Of a DNA stretch of 64,000 nucleotides, positions 16,029 through 25,477 are shown piece after piece. Position numbers and translations under genes: made by a program. The DNA comes from Rossellomorea sp. BNER. GTDB taxonomy: Bacteria > Bacillota > Bacilli > Bacillales > Bacillaceae_B. The stretch covers positions 62,001 to 126,000 of the forward strand of contig JANAVG010000015.1 in NCBI GenBank assembly GCA_024213275.1, in the 5' to 3' direction. The notes under the pieces are model-generated. The model made no database searches. It was not told the origin of the DNA and saw only the letters and a list, made by a program, of their open reading frames with translations. The first letter of the stretch is position 1, and the number at the start of each line of letters is the position of its first letter.

Positions 16029-16751
16029 TTATGCAATTGGGTAATCTTGCGCAAATGGATGAAGAATCATTTCATCAATCATCATATGTTTAGGTGCTGA
16101 AGCCATATAAACGACAGCACTCGCGATATCGGTTACCTTTAACCAATTCTCTTTCTCAGGAATGCCTTGAGTAGAATTGGCGAAATAGGTATCAACCATT
16201 CCTGGATTGACTGTTCCAACTCTAATTCCGTGCTCCCTAACTTCCTGTGCTAGTGATCCACAAAATCCTTGTACGGCGTATTTTGTCGCGACATAAGCAG
16301 ATCCATTCGGTATCGTGTAGCGTGCTACATCTGAAGAAATCGTAATGATGGTCCCGGACTTTTGGTTCTTCATATGGGGTAGAACTGCTTTACTGCATAA
16401 GAAGACACCTTGAACATTAACTTCAAAGATTCTACGCCATTCTTCTTCCGTCACTTCTTCTGTTGATTTGAAAAAACCAATCCCTGCGTTATTTACAAGA
16501 AGATCAATTTTCCCATAGTTAGCAACCGTTTCTTCTATCACTCGATTGACATCGCTCTCTTTTGAGATATCCGCTTGAACGGCTAATACATCTTGGAATC
16601 CTGTATTCATTAGTTCCTGCCTTGTTTCCTTAATCCCGTCTGAACTACCTACGATTGTTAATTTTACTCCTTTTTCTAACAATTGCTGTGCAATTTCTTT
16701 TCCAATACCCCTAGAGGCTCCTGTAATGATGGCAACTTGATTGTTTAACAT
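16029..16751 (-). CDS. Short-chain dehydrogenase/reductase
   Basis: A 240-residue classical SDR. NAD(P)-binding TGASRGIG is at residues 10-17, NNAG near 88, the catalytic Ser in TIITISSDVARY and YxxxK in SAYVATKYA. It resembles FabG-like and YqjQ-like oxidoreductases of Bacillus but lacks features that define a substrate. The Ser at position 36-37 (VGSSDG) after the second strand gives no clear cofactor preference. The binding site GAAAGGAAG precedes the ATG. It is a lone gene with its own terminator. Confidence 0.88.
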   Translation of the reverse strand: MLNNQVAIITGASRGIGKEIAQQLLEKGVKLTIVGSSDGIKETRQELMNTGFQDVLAVQADISKESDVNRVIEETVANYGKIDLLVNNAGIGFFKSTEEVTEEEWRRIFEVNVQGVFLCSKAVLPHMKNQKSGTIITISSDVARYTIPNGSAYVATKYAVQGFCGSLAQEVREHGIRVGTVNPGMVDTYFANSTQGIPEKENWLKVTDIASAVVYMASAPKHMMIDEMILHPFAQDYPIA

Positions 16752-16885
16752 GATGTACTTCCTTTCTGTTACAAGTATTTAATCGTAAAAAAGAGGGAAG
16801 CTGGTTCCGATGTATCACTTTAAAAATAACGTTTCGGCCCTCAAATTTAATCCCTCATAATGATCTATTTAGAAATTCCGTCACT

Positions 16886-18628
16886 TTATTTCCCTACAAG
16901 TGTGTTTATCATTGTTTCCACTTTCATCATAATGGATTCTTGAAGTTTTTCTAGTTTCTTTTGACTATCTTCTGCAGTCTCCCCGATCACACTGAAATAG
17001 AATTTCACTTTAGGCTCAGTTCCTGATGGTCGTAAACAAATCCATGAACCATCCTGTAGGAAGTATTTTAATACATTGGATTTTGGAAGAAGGAGATCAC
17101 TTTCCTTAAAGTTTTCCAAGCGCTTACTGGATTGGTAATCCTCCTGTGCAATCACTTCAATTCCCGCTACTTCTTTAATCGGATTCTTTCGAAAATCACT
17201 AAGAATTGCTTGGATCTGCTCTGCGCCAGATTTTCCTTTTAATGTAAGAGATTTTAAACCTTCTTCATAAAACCCAAAGCGTTCATAAAGATCCTGAAGA
17301 GCATCATCTAAAGTTTTCCCTTGCTTCTTGTAATAAGCTGCAGCTTCTGTGGCCATTAATACAGCTTGTACTGCATCTTTATCACGGGCAAAATCACCAA
17401 TAAGGTAGCCATAGCTTTCCTCATAGCCGAAGAGAAATTGATATTCACCTGTTTGTTCATAGTTTTTAATTTTTTCACCAATAAATTTAAATCCTGTAAG
17501 TACATCTTCAACAGTAGCCCCATAGGATTCTGCTACTTTTCGACCTAACTCTGAAGTGACAATCGTTTTGAACACACGGCCATTTTCAGGGAGTGAATCT
17601 TTTTCCTGTTTACGAGCAAGGATATAATCTAAAAGTATGGCACCAGTCTGATTTCCTGTTAACAGCTTATATTCTCCATGACCCATCCGAACGGCAACCC
17701 CTAAACGATCGGCATCTGGATCAGTCGCAATCAGGATATCAGCATCATGTTTTTCACCTTCACGAATAGCTAATTCAAATGCCGCTTTATCTTCTGGGTT
17801 TGGCGACTTCACAGTTGAAAATTCCGGATCCGGGATAGCTTGTTCTTCAACCATGTAAACCTCGTCATACCCTAGTGCAGATAATCCCTTTTCCACCATT
17901 TTTAATGCTGTCCCATGAAGGGGTGAGAACACCACTTTTAAATCCACTTCTTTAGCGATTTGTGGTTTTTCTGAAATCATTAAAAGATGCTCTAAATAGG
18001 ATTGATCGATTTCATCACCAATCATTTTAATTAAACCTTTTTCTTTTAGTTCTTTTTCAGAGCCTACTTCTATTTCGAGCTCACTTTCAACTTCATTCAC
18101 CTTGTCGATTACAATATCGGCCACTTCCGGTGTCAACTGTGCCCCATCCTCGCCATAAACTTTATAACCGTTGTATTCAGGAGGGTTATGGCTTGCCGTG
18201 ACGACAATTCCTGAGAATGCATGTAGACTTCTTACGGCAAAAGAAAGTTCAGGTGTTGGCTTTAATTCATCAAATACATATGTTTGAATACCATGGGTGG
18301 CTAATGTTTTCGCCGACTCCATTGCAAATTCCGGGGATTTATGACGGGAATCGTAAGCAATCACGACACCACGATTTTTCGCTTCATCCCCTTGAGATTC
18401 TATGTAACGAGCTAAACCTTCTGACGCCTTTCGTATTGTATAAGTATTCATTCGATTTGTTCCCACACCGATTTCTCCACGCATTCCACCTGTACCAAAC
18501 TCCAGGTTCTTGTAAAAAGCGTCTTCTTGAGATTTTTCATCTCCTTGAATATTCTTTAGTAATTCTTTCAACTCGGCATCTAAACCTTCGAATTGATTCC
18601 ATTTTTCATATGTTAATTTCCAGTTCAA
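16886..18628 (-). CDS. pgcA: Alpha-phosphoglucomutase
   Basis: A 580-residue enzyme interconverting glucose-1-phosphate and glucose-6-phosphate, supplying UDP-glucose for teichoic acid and glycolipid synthesis. Domains follow the alpha-D-phosphohexomutase order: catalytic phosphoserine in [19 protein letters not shown], Mg-binding [11 protein letters not shown], sugar-binding [11 protein letters not shown] and phosphate-binding [12 protein letters not shown]. Length equals B. subtilis PgcA (581). It starts with TTG behind GGAGGG. Its position between yhcY and yhcX-type genes corresponds to the B. subtilis yhxB (pgcA) locus, though the glp genes found there are missing. Confidence 0.95.
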   Translation of the reverse strand: MNWKLTYEKWNQFEGLDAELKELLKNIQGDEKSQEDAFYKNLEFGTGGMRGEIGVGTNRMNTYTIRKASEGLARYIESQGDEAKNRGVVIAYDSRHKSPEFAMESAKTLATHGIQTYVFDELKPTPELSFAVRSLHAFSGIVVTASHNPPEYNGYKVYGEDGAQLTPEVADIVIDKVNEVESELEIEVGSEKELKEKGLIKMIGDEIDQSYLEHLLMISEKPQIAKEVDLKVVFSPLHGTALKMVEKGLSALGYDEVYMVEEQAIPDPEFSTVKSPNPEDKAAFELAIREGEKHDADILIATDPDADRLGVAVRMGHGEYKLLTGNQTGAILLDYILARKQEKDSLPENGRVFKTIVTSELGRKVAESYGATVEDVLTGFKFIGEKIKNYEQTGEYQFLFGYEESYGYLIGDFARDKDAVQAVLMATEAAAYYKKQGKTLDDALQDLYERFGFYEEGLKSLTLKGKSGAEQIQAILSDFRKNPIKEVAGIEVIAQEDYQSSKRLENFKESDLLLPKSNVLKYFLQDGSWICLRPSGTEPKVKFYFSVIGETAEDSQKKLEKLQESIMMKVETMINTLVGK

Positions 18629-18888
18629 ACTGATTCCCTCCTAATGATGTCTATTCATTTTATGTAATTCGGCTAAAGATGACAATCTCCTTTGAAAAGA
18701 ATCCGAGTTTTTTTGACAACTTTTTCACCTCCATATTATCATATAACCTTGAAAAAACTAGCTACCCTCATTATTAAAGTTGTTTTCGAAAATTTGTGTG
18801 CTTATATCACTAATCTCCCAACTTCTAATCATAACTTCCTTTGAAACAAAAGGCTGACCCATAAACACGAGCCAGCCCATTTCCCTGT

Positions 18889-20430
18889 CTATTCTTTATG
18901 ATTTATTCCGTAAATATCATGACGGCGGTCTTTTAATTGACGAACTGTACCAGACTGCCTTTGACGCCTTAATACCTCTAAGTCAACATCGCCGATCATG
19001 ACCATCTCAATATTAGGGTTTGTTTCCCCAACAATTCCATCTCTTGCAAATTCAAAGTCAGATGGGGCAAAGATCGCTGATTGCGCATATTGAATATCCA
19101 TATTTTCCGTTTGCGGAAGGTTTCCTACAGTTCCAGAGATCACGGTATAAATTTGATTTTCTACTGCACGAGCTTGAGAACAGTAACGAACACGAAGATA
19201 CCCTTGACGGTCTTCCGTACAGAAAGGTGTGAAGATGATTTTTGCTCCTTTATCTGTTGCAATTCTCGCAAGCTCTGGAAATTCAATGTCATAACAAATT
19301 TGAATCGCAATTTTCCCACAATCCGTATCAAATACTTTCACTCTGTCTCCAGGGCTAATCCCCCACCATTTACGTTCATTTGGCGTTATGTGGATTTTAT
19401 ACTGCTTTTCAATCGTTCCATCACGACGGAATAGATAAGCAATATTATAAATTTCTTCATCTTCTTCTTTTACAAAATGAGAACCACCAATAATATTGAC
19501 ATTGTAGCGAACGGCTAAATCCGTAAATAATTCAATATACTCCTCCGTAAAATCAGATAGCTTTCTCACCGCTAAAGATGGTGATTTTATATTTAAAAAC
19601 GACATTAATTGTGAGGTGAAAATTTCAGGAAATACGACAAAGTCAGATTTCGCATCAGAAGCTACGTCTGTAAAATATTCTACCTGATTTGCAAACTCTT
19701 CAAATGAATTAATTTTACGCATCATATATTGAACAACACAAATCCGAACGGGATAGCTCGTCTTGAAATGTCGTTTACTGGACGGACGATAATCTACATT
19801 ATTCCATTCCATCAGGGTAGCGTATTTTTGCGATTTCTTATCATCGGGCAAATAGTTCGGGTTGATTCGCATTAATGTAAAGCTATTCATTAGCTGGAAT
19901 GAAAGCACTGGGTCATAAATCTTATGCATACTTACGGCATCTACATATTCCCTTGGAGACATCTCATCTGAATATTTATGGAAATTAGGGATTCGTCCTC
20001 CAATAATGATACTCTTTAAATTCAGCTGACGTGCTAAATCCTTTCTAGCTTCATAAAGTCGATGTCCAACCTTCATTCTTCGATATTCAGGATGAACCAT
20101 TACTTCGATTCCATACAAATTATAGCCATCTGGATTATGGTTCGTAATATAGCCGTTATCGGTTACATCATCCCATGTGTGTCGATCATCATACTCATCG
20201 AAGTTTATGATGAGACTTGAACAGGAACCAATAATTTCTCCATCAAGTTCAGCGACAAGCTGACCTTCCTCAAATATTGATAGGTGGCTTTCTAAATGAT
20301 CCACTTTCCAAGGTTGCATTTCCGGAAAACAAAATGATTGAAGCTCAATAATTTTATCTATATCATCATGTCGCATCGGGCGAATGATCATTTTTTTCTC
20401 AAACTGGGTAAGGTCTAGTTTTTCTGCCAT
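18889..20430 (-). CDS. yhcX: GNAT-nitrilase fusion protein (YhcX)
   Basis: A two-domain protein of 513 residues, the length of B. subtilis YhcX. An N-terminal GNAT acetyltransferase-like domain (residues about 15-190, acetyl-CoA-binding region VHPEYRRMKVGHRLYEARKD) is fused to a carbon-nitrogen hydrolase domain (about 220-495) with the catalytic triad Glu in FVVFPEIF, Lys in EKQYKIHITPNE and Cys in IAIQICYDIEFPE. An upstream in-frame ATG at 20493 exists, but the ATG at 20430 has AAAAGGAG eight bases before it and restores the family length. The physiological amide substrate is unknown. Confidence 0.92.
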   Translation of the reverse strand: MAEKLDLTQFEKKMIIRPMRHDDIDKIIELQSFCFPEMQPWKVDHLESHLSIFEEGQLVAELDGEIIGSCSSLIINFDEYDDRHTWDDVTDNGYITNHNPDGYNLYGIEVMVHPEYRRMKVGHRLYEARKDLARQLNLKSIIIGGRIPNFHKYSDEMSPREYVDAVSMHKIYDPVLSFQLMNSFTLMRINPNYLPDDKKSQKYATLMEWNNVDYRPSSKRHFKTSYPVRICVVQYMMRKINSFEEFANQVEYFTDVASDAKSDFVVFPEIFTSQLMSFLNIKSPSLAVRKLSDFTEEYIELFTDLAVRYNVNIIGGSHFVKEEDEEIYNIAYLFRRDGTIEKQYKIHITPNERKWWGISPGDRVKVFDTDCGKIAIQICYDIEFPELARIATDKGAKIIFTPFCTEDRQGYLRVRYCSQARAVENQIYTVISGTVGNLPQTENMDIQYAQSAIFAPSDFEFARDGIVGETNPNIEMVMIGDVDLEVLRRQRQSGTVRQLKDRRHDIYGINHKE

Positions 20431-20703
20431 TCTTGTAACACTCCTTTTATACATACCCTGATTGTATTCCCTAATTATTATAAACAAAACCATTACTAGC
20501 GACGAATTTTTTTCATATTCATTAGGATTAAGGTCTTTTGTTTACTATCCATTTCTTAATATACACCATCTAATTTTAAATCCCATTCAAAATTTGAAAC
20601 CACTTCATTGAAATTTACATAAGTATGGATATGTTAGGGATTAGGGGTGGACATATGAACGGAGAAAATGATTTAAAAGGAATTCAAAAGAATCGAACAT
20701 AGC
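20431..20703. other. Spacer upstream of yhcX, no convincing gene
   Basis: A 15-codon frame at 20654-20701 (MNGENDLKGIQKNRT) has AGGGGTGG in front of its ATG, but is too short to claim as a gene and leads straight into a repeat element. Otherwise I see nothing. Confidence 0.4.
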
Positions 20704-20807
20704 TGCCACAAACAAAGTGCCCGGAATCAACTTCCTTATGTTGAAGAAAGCAAAGGCACATCTTTTATAAATAGATCTACATTGTTGGTTCCGGCGTCTT
20801 AAGGGGG
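20704..20807 (-). repeat. Intergenic repeat family C, reverse copy
   Basis: Reading the minus strand gives CCGGAACCAACAATG, then ATAAAAGATGT, then GCTTTCTTCAACATAAGGAAG and TGATTCCGGGCAC. These blocks align in order with the copies at 44917 and 51216. The outer arms can pair (GGAACC with GATTCC). Confidence 0.7.
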
Positions 20808-20839
20808 CCGCTTTTTATTAGAGCTAGAATGGACGGAAT

Positions 20840-21030
20840 GACTTTCATCGGGATTATGAAGGACGTAGTTCCTTAAAAAATGGAAGAAACGCCCTTCATC
20901 GGGATTATGAAGGACGTAATAGCCTTAAAGAATGAATAAAACGACTTTCAACGGGAACTTGGCGGACGATGATGGTCAAAGTTTTAACGAAGCACCATTA
21001 ATCGGAACCCTTAGGTCAAATTTCCTGACG
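20840..21030. repeat. Degenerate tandem repeat, about four units of 51-52 bp
   Basis: Units begin at about 20840, 20891, 20943 and 20992 with GACTTTCATCGGG-like words followed by ATTATGAAGGACG. The first two share TTCATCGGGATTATGAAGGA exactly; the third and fourth are diverged (TTCAACGGGAACTTGGCGGA; TTAATCGGAACCC). It ends at the 3' end of the alpha-glucosidase gene. Confidence 0.75.
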
Positions 21031-21034
21031 AGAC

Positions 21035-22717
21035 TTATACAAAGTAATGAAAAACTACCGCTTCCCAAGGAGTTAGCTTTAATTGTCTAACATTCTCCTC
21101 TATAGTCCGCTCATCATTGGTAATCAAAATCGATGCGTTTGAAGGATCCAAATCCTCTGGTAAATCAAATTTCTGCGTTTCACTTGAAACATTACAAATA
21201 ACTAATAATCTCTCATTTTCAAATGAACGAGTATAGGCATATATGGTCGGATCATTTTTCAAAAGCAAATCAAAAGTGCCTTCCGTAATGATCGTTTGCT
21301 CTTTTCTCAATGCGATTAACTTTTTATAATAATGGAAGACAGAGTCAGGATCTTGGATTGCTTGCTCTGCATTCACTTCATTATAATTGGGATTAACGTT
21401 TATCCATGGTGTTCCCTTGGTAAACCCAGCATTCATATCAGCATTCCATTGCATTGGAGTTCGAGCGTTATCTCGTCCTTTTACAAAAATGGAATTCATA
21501 ATGGAGTTAATATCCCAGCCTTCTTCTACTTTTTCCTTGTACATATTTAATGTTTCAATATCACGGTACTCGTCAAGTGACCCAAATTTAACGTTGGTCA
21601 TTCCTAATTCTTCACCTTGATAAATGTAGGGTGTACCTTGCATCATATGAAGTAGCGTCCCAAGCATTTTGGCTGATTTCACTCGGTACTTACCATCATC
21701 TCCTACTCGGGAAACGATTCTTGGCTGATCATGGTTATTCCAATATAGGCTATTCCAGCCTTTTTCAAATAACCCTTTTTGCCATTTTGTTAAAATGTCT
21801 TTAAGCTTTACAAGGTCGAATGGGATGACGTTCCATTTACCTCCTGGGCCTGAATCTACATCCATATGTTCAAATTGGAAAACCATATTTAATTCATCTC
21901 TGTCTGAACCCGTATATAAACTTGCTTCAGCAGGAGTAACCCCTGGCATTTCCCCGACAGTTAAAATATCGTACTTTGATAGAACTTCCCGATTCATCTC
22001 ATGAAGATACTCGTGTATACGAGGACCGTTCATATAATAGTCTCCGCCAGATACATATGTTTTGCCTTCAGTATTCGGGGCATCAGGTAAATCTGGAGCT
22101 TTAGAGATAAAATTCACTACATCCATTCTGAAACCATCAATTCCTTTGTCTAACCAGAATGTCATCATCTTGTAGATTTCTTGCCGAAGCCTTTCATTTT
22201 CCCAATTTAAATCAGGTTGCTTTTTCGAAAACAAATGGAGGAAGTACTCATCTGTCCCTTCAGCATACTGCCAAGCAGAACCGCTAAAGGCAGATTCCCA
22301 GTTATTCGGTTCCTTCCCTTGTTTACCTTTTCTCCAAATATAATAGTCTCGATAAGGATTGTCTTTTGATTTTTTTGATTCAATAAACCATTGATGTTCA
22401 TCTGATGTGTGATTGACAACAAGATCCATAACTAGCTTGATTCCTCTATTGTGCATTTCGGCAAGCATCTCTTCCCAATCTTCCATTGTGCCAAAATCGT
22501 CCATGATTCTTTGGTAATCACTAATATCATATCCGTTATCATCATTTGGAGATTGGTAAACTGGAGATAGCCAAACCACATCAACACCCAGCTCATTTAA
22601 ATAATCTAATTTAGAAATAATCCCTTGGATATCCCCAATTCCGTCACCATTGGAATCCATAAAGCTACGTGGATAAATTTGATAGACAACAGATTTTTTC
22701 CACCATTGTTGGTTCAT
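21035..22717 (-). CDS. malL: Oligo-1,6-glucosidase / alpha-glucosidase (GH13)
   Basis: A 560-residue GH13 enzyme that hydrolyses terminal alpha-1,6 or alpha-1,4 glucosidic bonds of isomaltose, maltose or sucrose-type oligosaccharides in the cytoplasm. Conserved regions: LVMDLVVNHTSDEH (I), GFRMDVVNFISK with the nucleophile Asp (II), TVGEMPG with the acid/base Glu (III) and YWNNHDQPRIVSR (IV). Length matches B. subtilis MalL (561). The frame is open from 22753, but the ATG at 22717 (MNQQWWKKSVVYQIYPRSF) fits both the family and the binding site GGGAG. A palindromic operator overlaps the leader at 22735. No PTS or ABC maltose importer adjoins it. Symbol given by similarity. Confidence 0.88.
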   Translation of the reverse strand: MNQQWWKKSVVYQIYPRSFMDSNGDGIGDIQGIISKLDYLNELGVDVVWLSPVYQSPNDDNGYDISDYQRIMDDFGTMEDWEEMLAEMHNRGIKLVMDLVVNHTSDEHQWFIESKKSKDNPYRDYYIWRKGKQGKEPNNWESAFSGSAWQYAEGTDEYFLHLFSKKQPDLNWENERLRQEIYKMMTFWLDKGIDGFRMDVVNFISKAPDLPDAPNTEGKTYVSGGDYYMNGPRIHEYLHEMNREVLSKYDILTVGEMPGVTPAEASLYTGSDRDELNMVFQFEHMDVDSGPGGKWNVIPFDLVKLKDILTKWQKGLFEKGWNSLYWNNHDQPRIVSRVGDDGKYRVKSAKMLGTLLHMMQGTPYIYQGEELGMTNVKFGSLDEYRDIETLNMYKEKVEEGWDINSIMNSIFVKGRDNARTPMQWNADMNAGFTKGTPWINVNPNYNEVNAEQAIQDPDSVFHYYKKLIALRKEQTIITEGTFDLLLKNDPTIYAYTRSFENERLLVICNVSSETQKFDLPEDLDPSNASILITNDERTIEENVRQLKLTPWEAVVFHYFV

Positions 22718-22734
22718 CTTTATTACTCCCTTCA

Positions 22735-22752
22735 TGCGCAATCGTTTGCGCA
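22735..22752. promoter_or_regulatory. LacI/CcpA-like palindromic operator in the malL leader
   Basis: TGCGCAATCGTTTGCGCA is an 18-bp palindrome (7-bp arms, central CG offset) 18 bases upstream of the malL start. The central CG and A/T-flanked arms are typical of LacI/GalR-family operators. TTGACT lies just upstream on the minus strand and could be a -35 element. No LacI-type gene is in the window. Confidence 0.65.
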
Positions 22753-22857
22753 ATAAGTCAAAAAAATGTGCGTTTTATAAGTTAAATTATATGTATTTTA
22801 CTTTTATAATCATAACATACTATAATTTTATTAAATACATAGAGAAAGGAATTATTT

Positions 22858-23283
22858 ATGGACAAAAAAATAGAAAATTATCTATTTCTTTCATGGGCTA
22901 CTGCACTTATTGCGACGCTCGGAAGTTTATATTTTTCCGAAATCAAGCTCTATGAACCTTGTGTGCTATGCTGGTATCAACGAATATTTATGTATCCAAT
23001 GGCAATTCTTTTAGGAGTTGCTGCAGCAAGGAAGGATGCAAGCATTGCGATTTACTCTCTTATTTTATCTGGAATTGGTGGACTCATATCAATTTATCAT
23101 TATTCCATTCAAAAAGTCAGCTTGTTTGCTGAACAAGCCCCTGCATGTGGGCGAGTTCCATGTACAGGAGAGTATATCAATTGGATGGGATTTGTAACAA
23201 TTCCGTTTTTAGCCCTGCTAGCCTTTATCATTATTTTTGTAACAAGCATCATCATTTTAAAAACATCCAAGGAGGGTAAATAA
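22858..23283 (+). CDS. bdbC: BdbC-type disulfide bond protein (DsbB family)
   Basis: A 141-residue membrane quinone oxidoreductase with four helices, which reoxidises a partner thiol oxidase. The two functional cysteine pairs are visible: CVLCWYQR after helix 1 (near residues 39-42) and CGRVPCTGEYINW in the third loop (near 96-102). The size and motifs match B. subtilis BdbC/BdbB. AAAGGA precedes the ATG. The TAA overlaps the next ATG by one base, so it is coupled to the thioredoxin-like gene. Divergent from malL. Confidence 0.9.
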   Translation: MDKKIENYLFLSWATALIATLGSLYFSEIKLYEPCVLCWYQRIFMYPMAILLGVAAARKDASIAIYSLILSGIGGLISIYHYSIQKVSLFAEQAPACGRVPCTGEYINWMGFVTIPFLALLAFIIIFVTSIIILKTSKEGK

Positions 23284-23753
23284 TGAAGAAAGTTATCATT
23301 TTTCTTATTGTTATCATAGGTATATTTGCTGCAATTGCCGTTGTGACGAAATTACAGCAGTCTGAAAAAGTTGAAGGAAATCCATATAAAAAAGACAATT
23401 TAGAACCTGCGACAATTGATCAACTGGAGGACCCGCTTTATCAAAATCTTATCCTTCCAGATGAGCTGGAAACAAAATTAGAGGACGAAGAAGATGTCAC
23501 CGTTTATTTCTATAGCCCAACTTGCCCCCACTGTAAAGACACAACTCCAGTAGTTGCACCACTTACAGAGGATTTAGGGATAGATCTCGTTCAATTTAAT
23601 TTATTAGAATTTGAGCAAGGCTGGGACAATTATCGTATTGAAGCAACCCCTACTGTTATCCACTTTGAAAACGGGAAAGAAACTGCGCGAATCACTGGTT
23701 CACAATCTAAAGAAACATGGGAAAATTGGTTTACGGAGAATGTAAAAGAATAA
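23283..23753 (+). CDS. Membrane-anchored thioredoxin-fold partner of BdbC
   Basis: A 156-residue protein: an N-terminal membrane anchor (VIIFLIVIIGIFAAIAVV), a linker, then a thioredoxin domain with Cys81-Pro-His-Cys84 (YSPTCPHCKDT) and cis-Pro in EATPTVIHF. The CPHC active site is that of oxidising DsbA-like enzymes rather than of reducing thioredoxins (CGPC). It is much shorter than B. subtilis BdbD (about 220) and lacks the helical insertion of DsbA. It is translationally coupled to bdbC, so the pair should oxidise exported proteins. A Shine-Dalgarno AAGGAGGG lies in the end of bdbC. Confidence 0.85.
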   Translation: MKKVIIFLIVIIGIFAAIAVVTKLQQSEKVEGNPYKKDNLEPATIDQLEDPLYQNLILPDELETKLEDEEDVTVYFYSPTCPHCKDTTPVVAPLTEDLGIDLVQFNLLEFEQGWDNYRIEATPTVIHFENGKETARITGSQSKETWENWFTENVKE

Positions 23754-23757
23754 ACAA

Positions 23758-23787
23758 AAAAGGCTGATCATATGCGATCAGCCTTTT
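23758..23787 (+). terminator. Terminator of the bdbC operon
   Basis: AAAAGGCTGATC and GATCAGCCTTTT form a 12-bp stem around ATATGC. Confidence 0.9.
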
Positions 23788-23817
23788 CTATCCTAAAAAA
23801 CGGCAATTATTTTTAAA

Positions 23818-24213
23818 CTATACAAGTAATTCATTTGTTGCTTTTCCATATATACTTATTGATTCCTCACAATTTGATGGATGAAGAAACTGATCTAATG
23901 AAAATGGGAAAAATAATCCGAATTCCTGTAGGATTTGGACATTATGATCAAACATATCATCATATTCTTGTTTCTGATCATGACATTCAAGTATACTGAT
24001 TAATGTTTGAAGACCTGTAATAACTTGAAAAGCTTCTTTTAACGTCCCAAAGTATTCGAAGTGTCTTGTCGTAGTATGTAACACTTTTAGGTCGTTATAG
24101 TAACGTATTTCATCATCTGTGAAATATTGTGGAAAAACGGTAAAATACATGTAGTTGATCAACTCTTGGATTTTTTCTTCCTGCTCATGTGTTGAAGCAA
24201 TCAATACTTTCAT
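23818..24213 (-). CDS. yhcU: YhcU-family protein (DUF5365)
   Basis: A 131-residue cytosolic protein, the same length as B. subtilis YhcU. It begins MKVLIASTHEQEEKIQELIN and continues YMYFTVFPQYFTDDEIRYY, conserved in the family; no function is established. The frame extends upstream to 24279, but the ATG at 24213 has AAAGGTGG about 8 bases before it. It is divergent from yhcT, as two neighbours in B. subtilis, which supports the assignment. Confidence 0.82.
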   Translation of the reverse strand: MKVLIASTHEQEEKIQELINYMYFTVFPQYFTDDEIRYYNDLKVLHTTTRHFEYFGTLKEAFQVITGLQTLISILECHDQKQEYDDMFDHNVQILQEFGLFFPFSLDQFLHPSNCEESISIYGKATNELLV

Positions 24214-24386
24214 GAGGAACCCACCTTTGTAACGGTTGTAATCTTCTTGTAACAGATACATACAGAATAACATATTCATAGTCCATTAAGGGTGGTAATT
24301 ATAGCCATGGACAAAAAGTGTTCACAATATTATAGGTCCAAAGAATTATATATTTGTCTGATATTGACGAAAAAGGGGGTTAAGTT

Positions 24387-25286
24387 ATGGATGATAACGA
24401 ATTAGCATCAACCTTTGAACTACAAATTCCAGAAAAATGGGAGAATGTAACAATTGAAGAACTTCTTCGTACTAAATGGCAGGCTTCTAAGAAGCTAGTA
24501 CACTCCATTCGAATGGAAAAAGGCATCACGGTAAACGGTATTCATGAATCGTGGAAAAAAGAACTGACTTCAGGGGATATCCTGCGATTTCACGGTTTAT
24601 ATGAGAACAATAATGATGTCTCTCCTGTAAATCATTCCATTGAAGTTTTATATGAAGATTCGCATTTACTCGTTGTAAATAAGCCTGCTAATATGAATAC
24701 TCACCCTAATTCTCCAGGAGAATCTAGCACGTTAGCAAACGGAGTCGCATTCCACTTACAAGCAAACGGAGAAAAATGTAATGCTCAACATATACATCGT
24801 CTAGATCAAGATACAACAGGGGCAGTGATTTTTGCAAAACATGCTCTAAGTAAAGCCATTTTAGATCGTCTTCTGGCAGAACGGAAAGTTAAAAGGACCT
24901 ACCTTGCACTTGTTCATGGAATAGTTAAGAAGAACAACGGAGTTATTGATAAAAGTATTGGACGGGATCGACATCATAACACGAGAAGAAGGATTTCTCC
25001 ATCAGGACAGTCTGCTATTACACATTTCCGGGTTATAAGTACAGACTTAAAGAGAAAACTTACACTTGTAGAACTTCATCTGGATACAGGTCGAACGCAC
25101 CAAATCAGGGTACATATGAGCGCAATCGGACACCCGTTGGCAGGGGACACATTATATGGTGGGAAATCCATTTTCAAAAGACAAGCCCTACATGCTAGGA
25201 GAATTGCATTTCCACATCCACTTACAGAAGAAGAAATCTGTTGTAAAGCGGGGTTTTTAGACAAACCTGCTATTTTTTACAATTGA
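24387..25286 (+). CDS. yhcT: RluA-family pseudouridine synthase (YhcT)
   Basis: A 299-residue RNA pseudouridine synthase (B. subtilis YhcT 302). Residues about 15-75 resemble an S4-like RNA-binding region (IEELLRTKWQASKKLVHSIR; VNGIHESWKKELTSGDIL). The catalytic domain has the motif II HRLDQDTTGAVIFAKHALSK with the catalytic Asp, and motif III LHLDTGRTHQIRVHMSAIGH. The binding site AAAGGGGG precedes ATG. The RNA target (rRNA or tRNA position) is not known. It stands beside yhcU as in B. subtilis. Confidence 0.93.
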   Translation: MDDNELASTFELQIPEKWENVTIEELLRTKWQASKKLVHSIRMEKGITVNGIHESWKKELTSGDILRFHGLYENNNDVSPVNHSIEVLYEDSHLLVVNKPANMNTHPNSPGESSTLANGVAFHLQANGEKCNAQHIHRLDQDTTGAVIFAKHALSKAILDRLLAERKVKRTYLALVHGIVKKNNGVIDKSIGRDRHHNTRRRISPSGQSAITHFRVISTDLKRKLTLVELHLDTGRTHQIRVHMSAIGHPLAGDTLYGGKSIFKRQALHARRIAFPHPLTEEEICCKAGFLDKPAIFYN

Positions 25287-25290
25287 AAAT

Positions 25291-25396
25291 AGAAAAGCGG
25301 AAGCGCCTAGAAGAGGATGAAAGCTAAGTTCGCCACGTCCTGTGGGCTGCAGGCATAGTATAAGGGAATCTCGAAGACCTAGGTGTGGAGCTATAC
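25291..25396. repeat. Intergenic repeat family A, internally deleted copy
   Basis: Begins AAAAGCGGAAGCGCCTAG, contains GGATGAAAGCTAAGTTCGCC and ACGTCCTGTGGG, and ends GACCTAGGTGTGGAGCT. The central hairpin present at 36228 is missing. Confidence 0.75.
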
Positions 25397-25444
25397 ACCA
25401 ATAAATCTTTTATAGCTATTTATAATCATATACTTTCTTATATG

Positions 25445-25474
25445 AAAAAGGATGACCCATGGCCATCCTTTTTT
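25445..25474 (-). terminator. Terminator of the wrbA-like gene
   Basis: AAAAAGGATG and CATCCTTTTT pair around ACCCATGGC. Confidence 0.88.
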
Positions 25475-25477
25475 ATC

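Noticed and set aside
15770..16054. Two short overlapping frames (71 and 69 aa)
   Set aside because: AT-rich repeat family D sequence on both strands without binding sites.
20840..21030. Possible CRISPR array
   Set aside because: Only two units share a clean repeat, the period is 51-52 bp with related spacers, and no cas genes are nearby. It is a degenerate tandem repeat.
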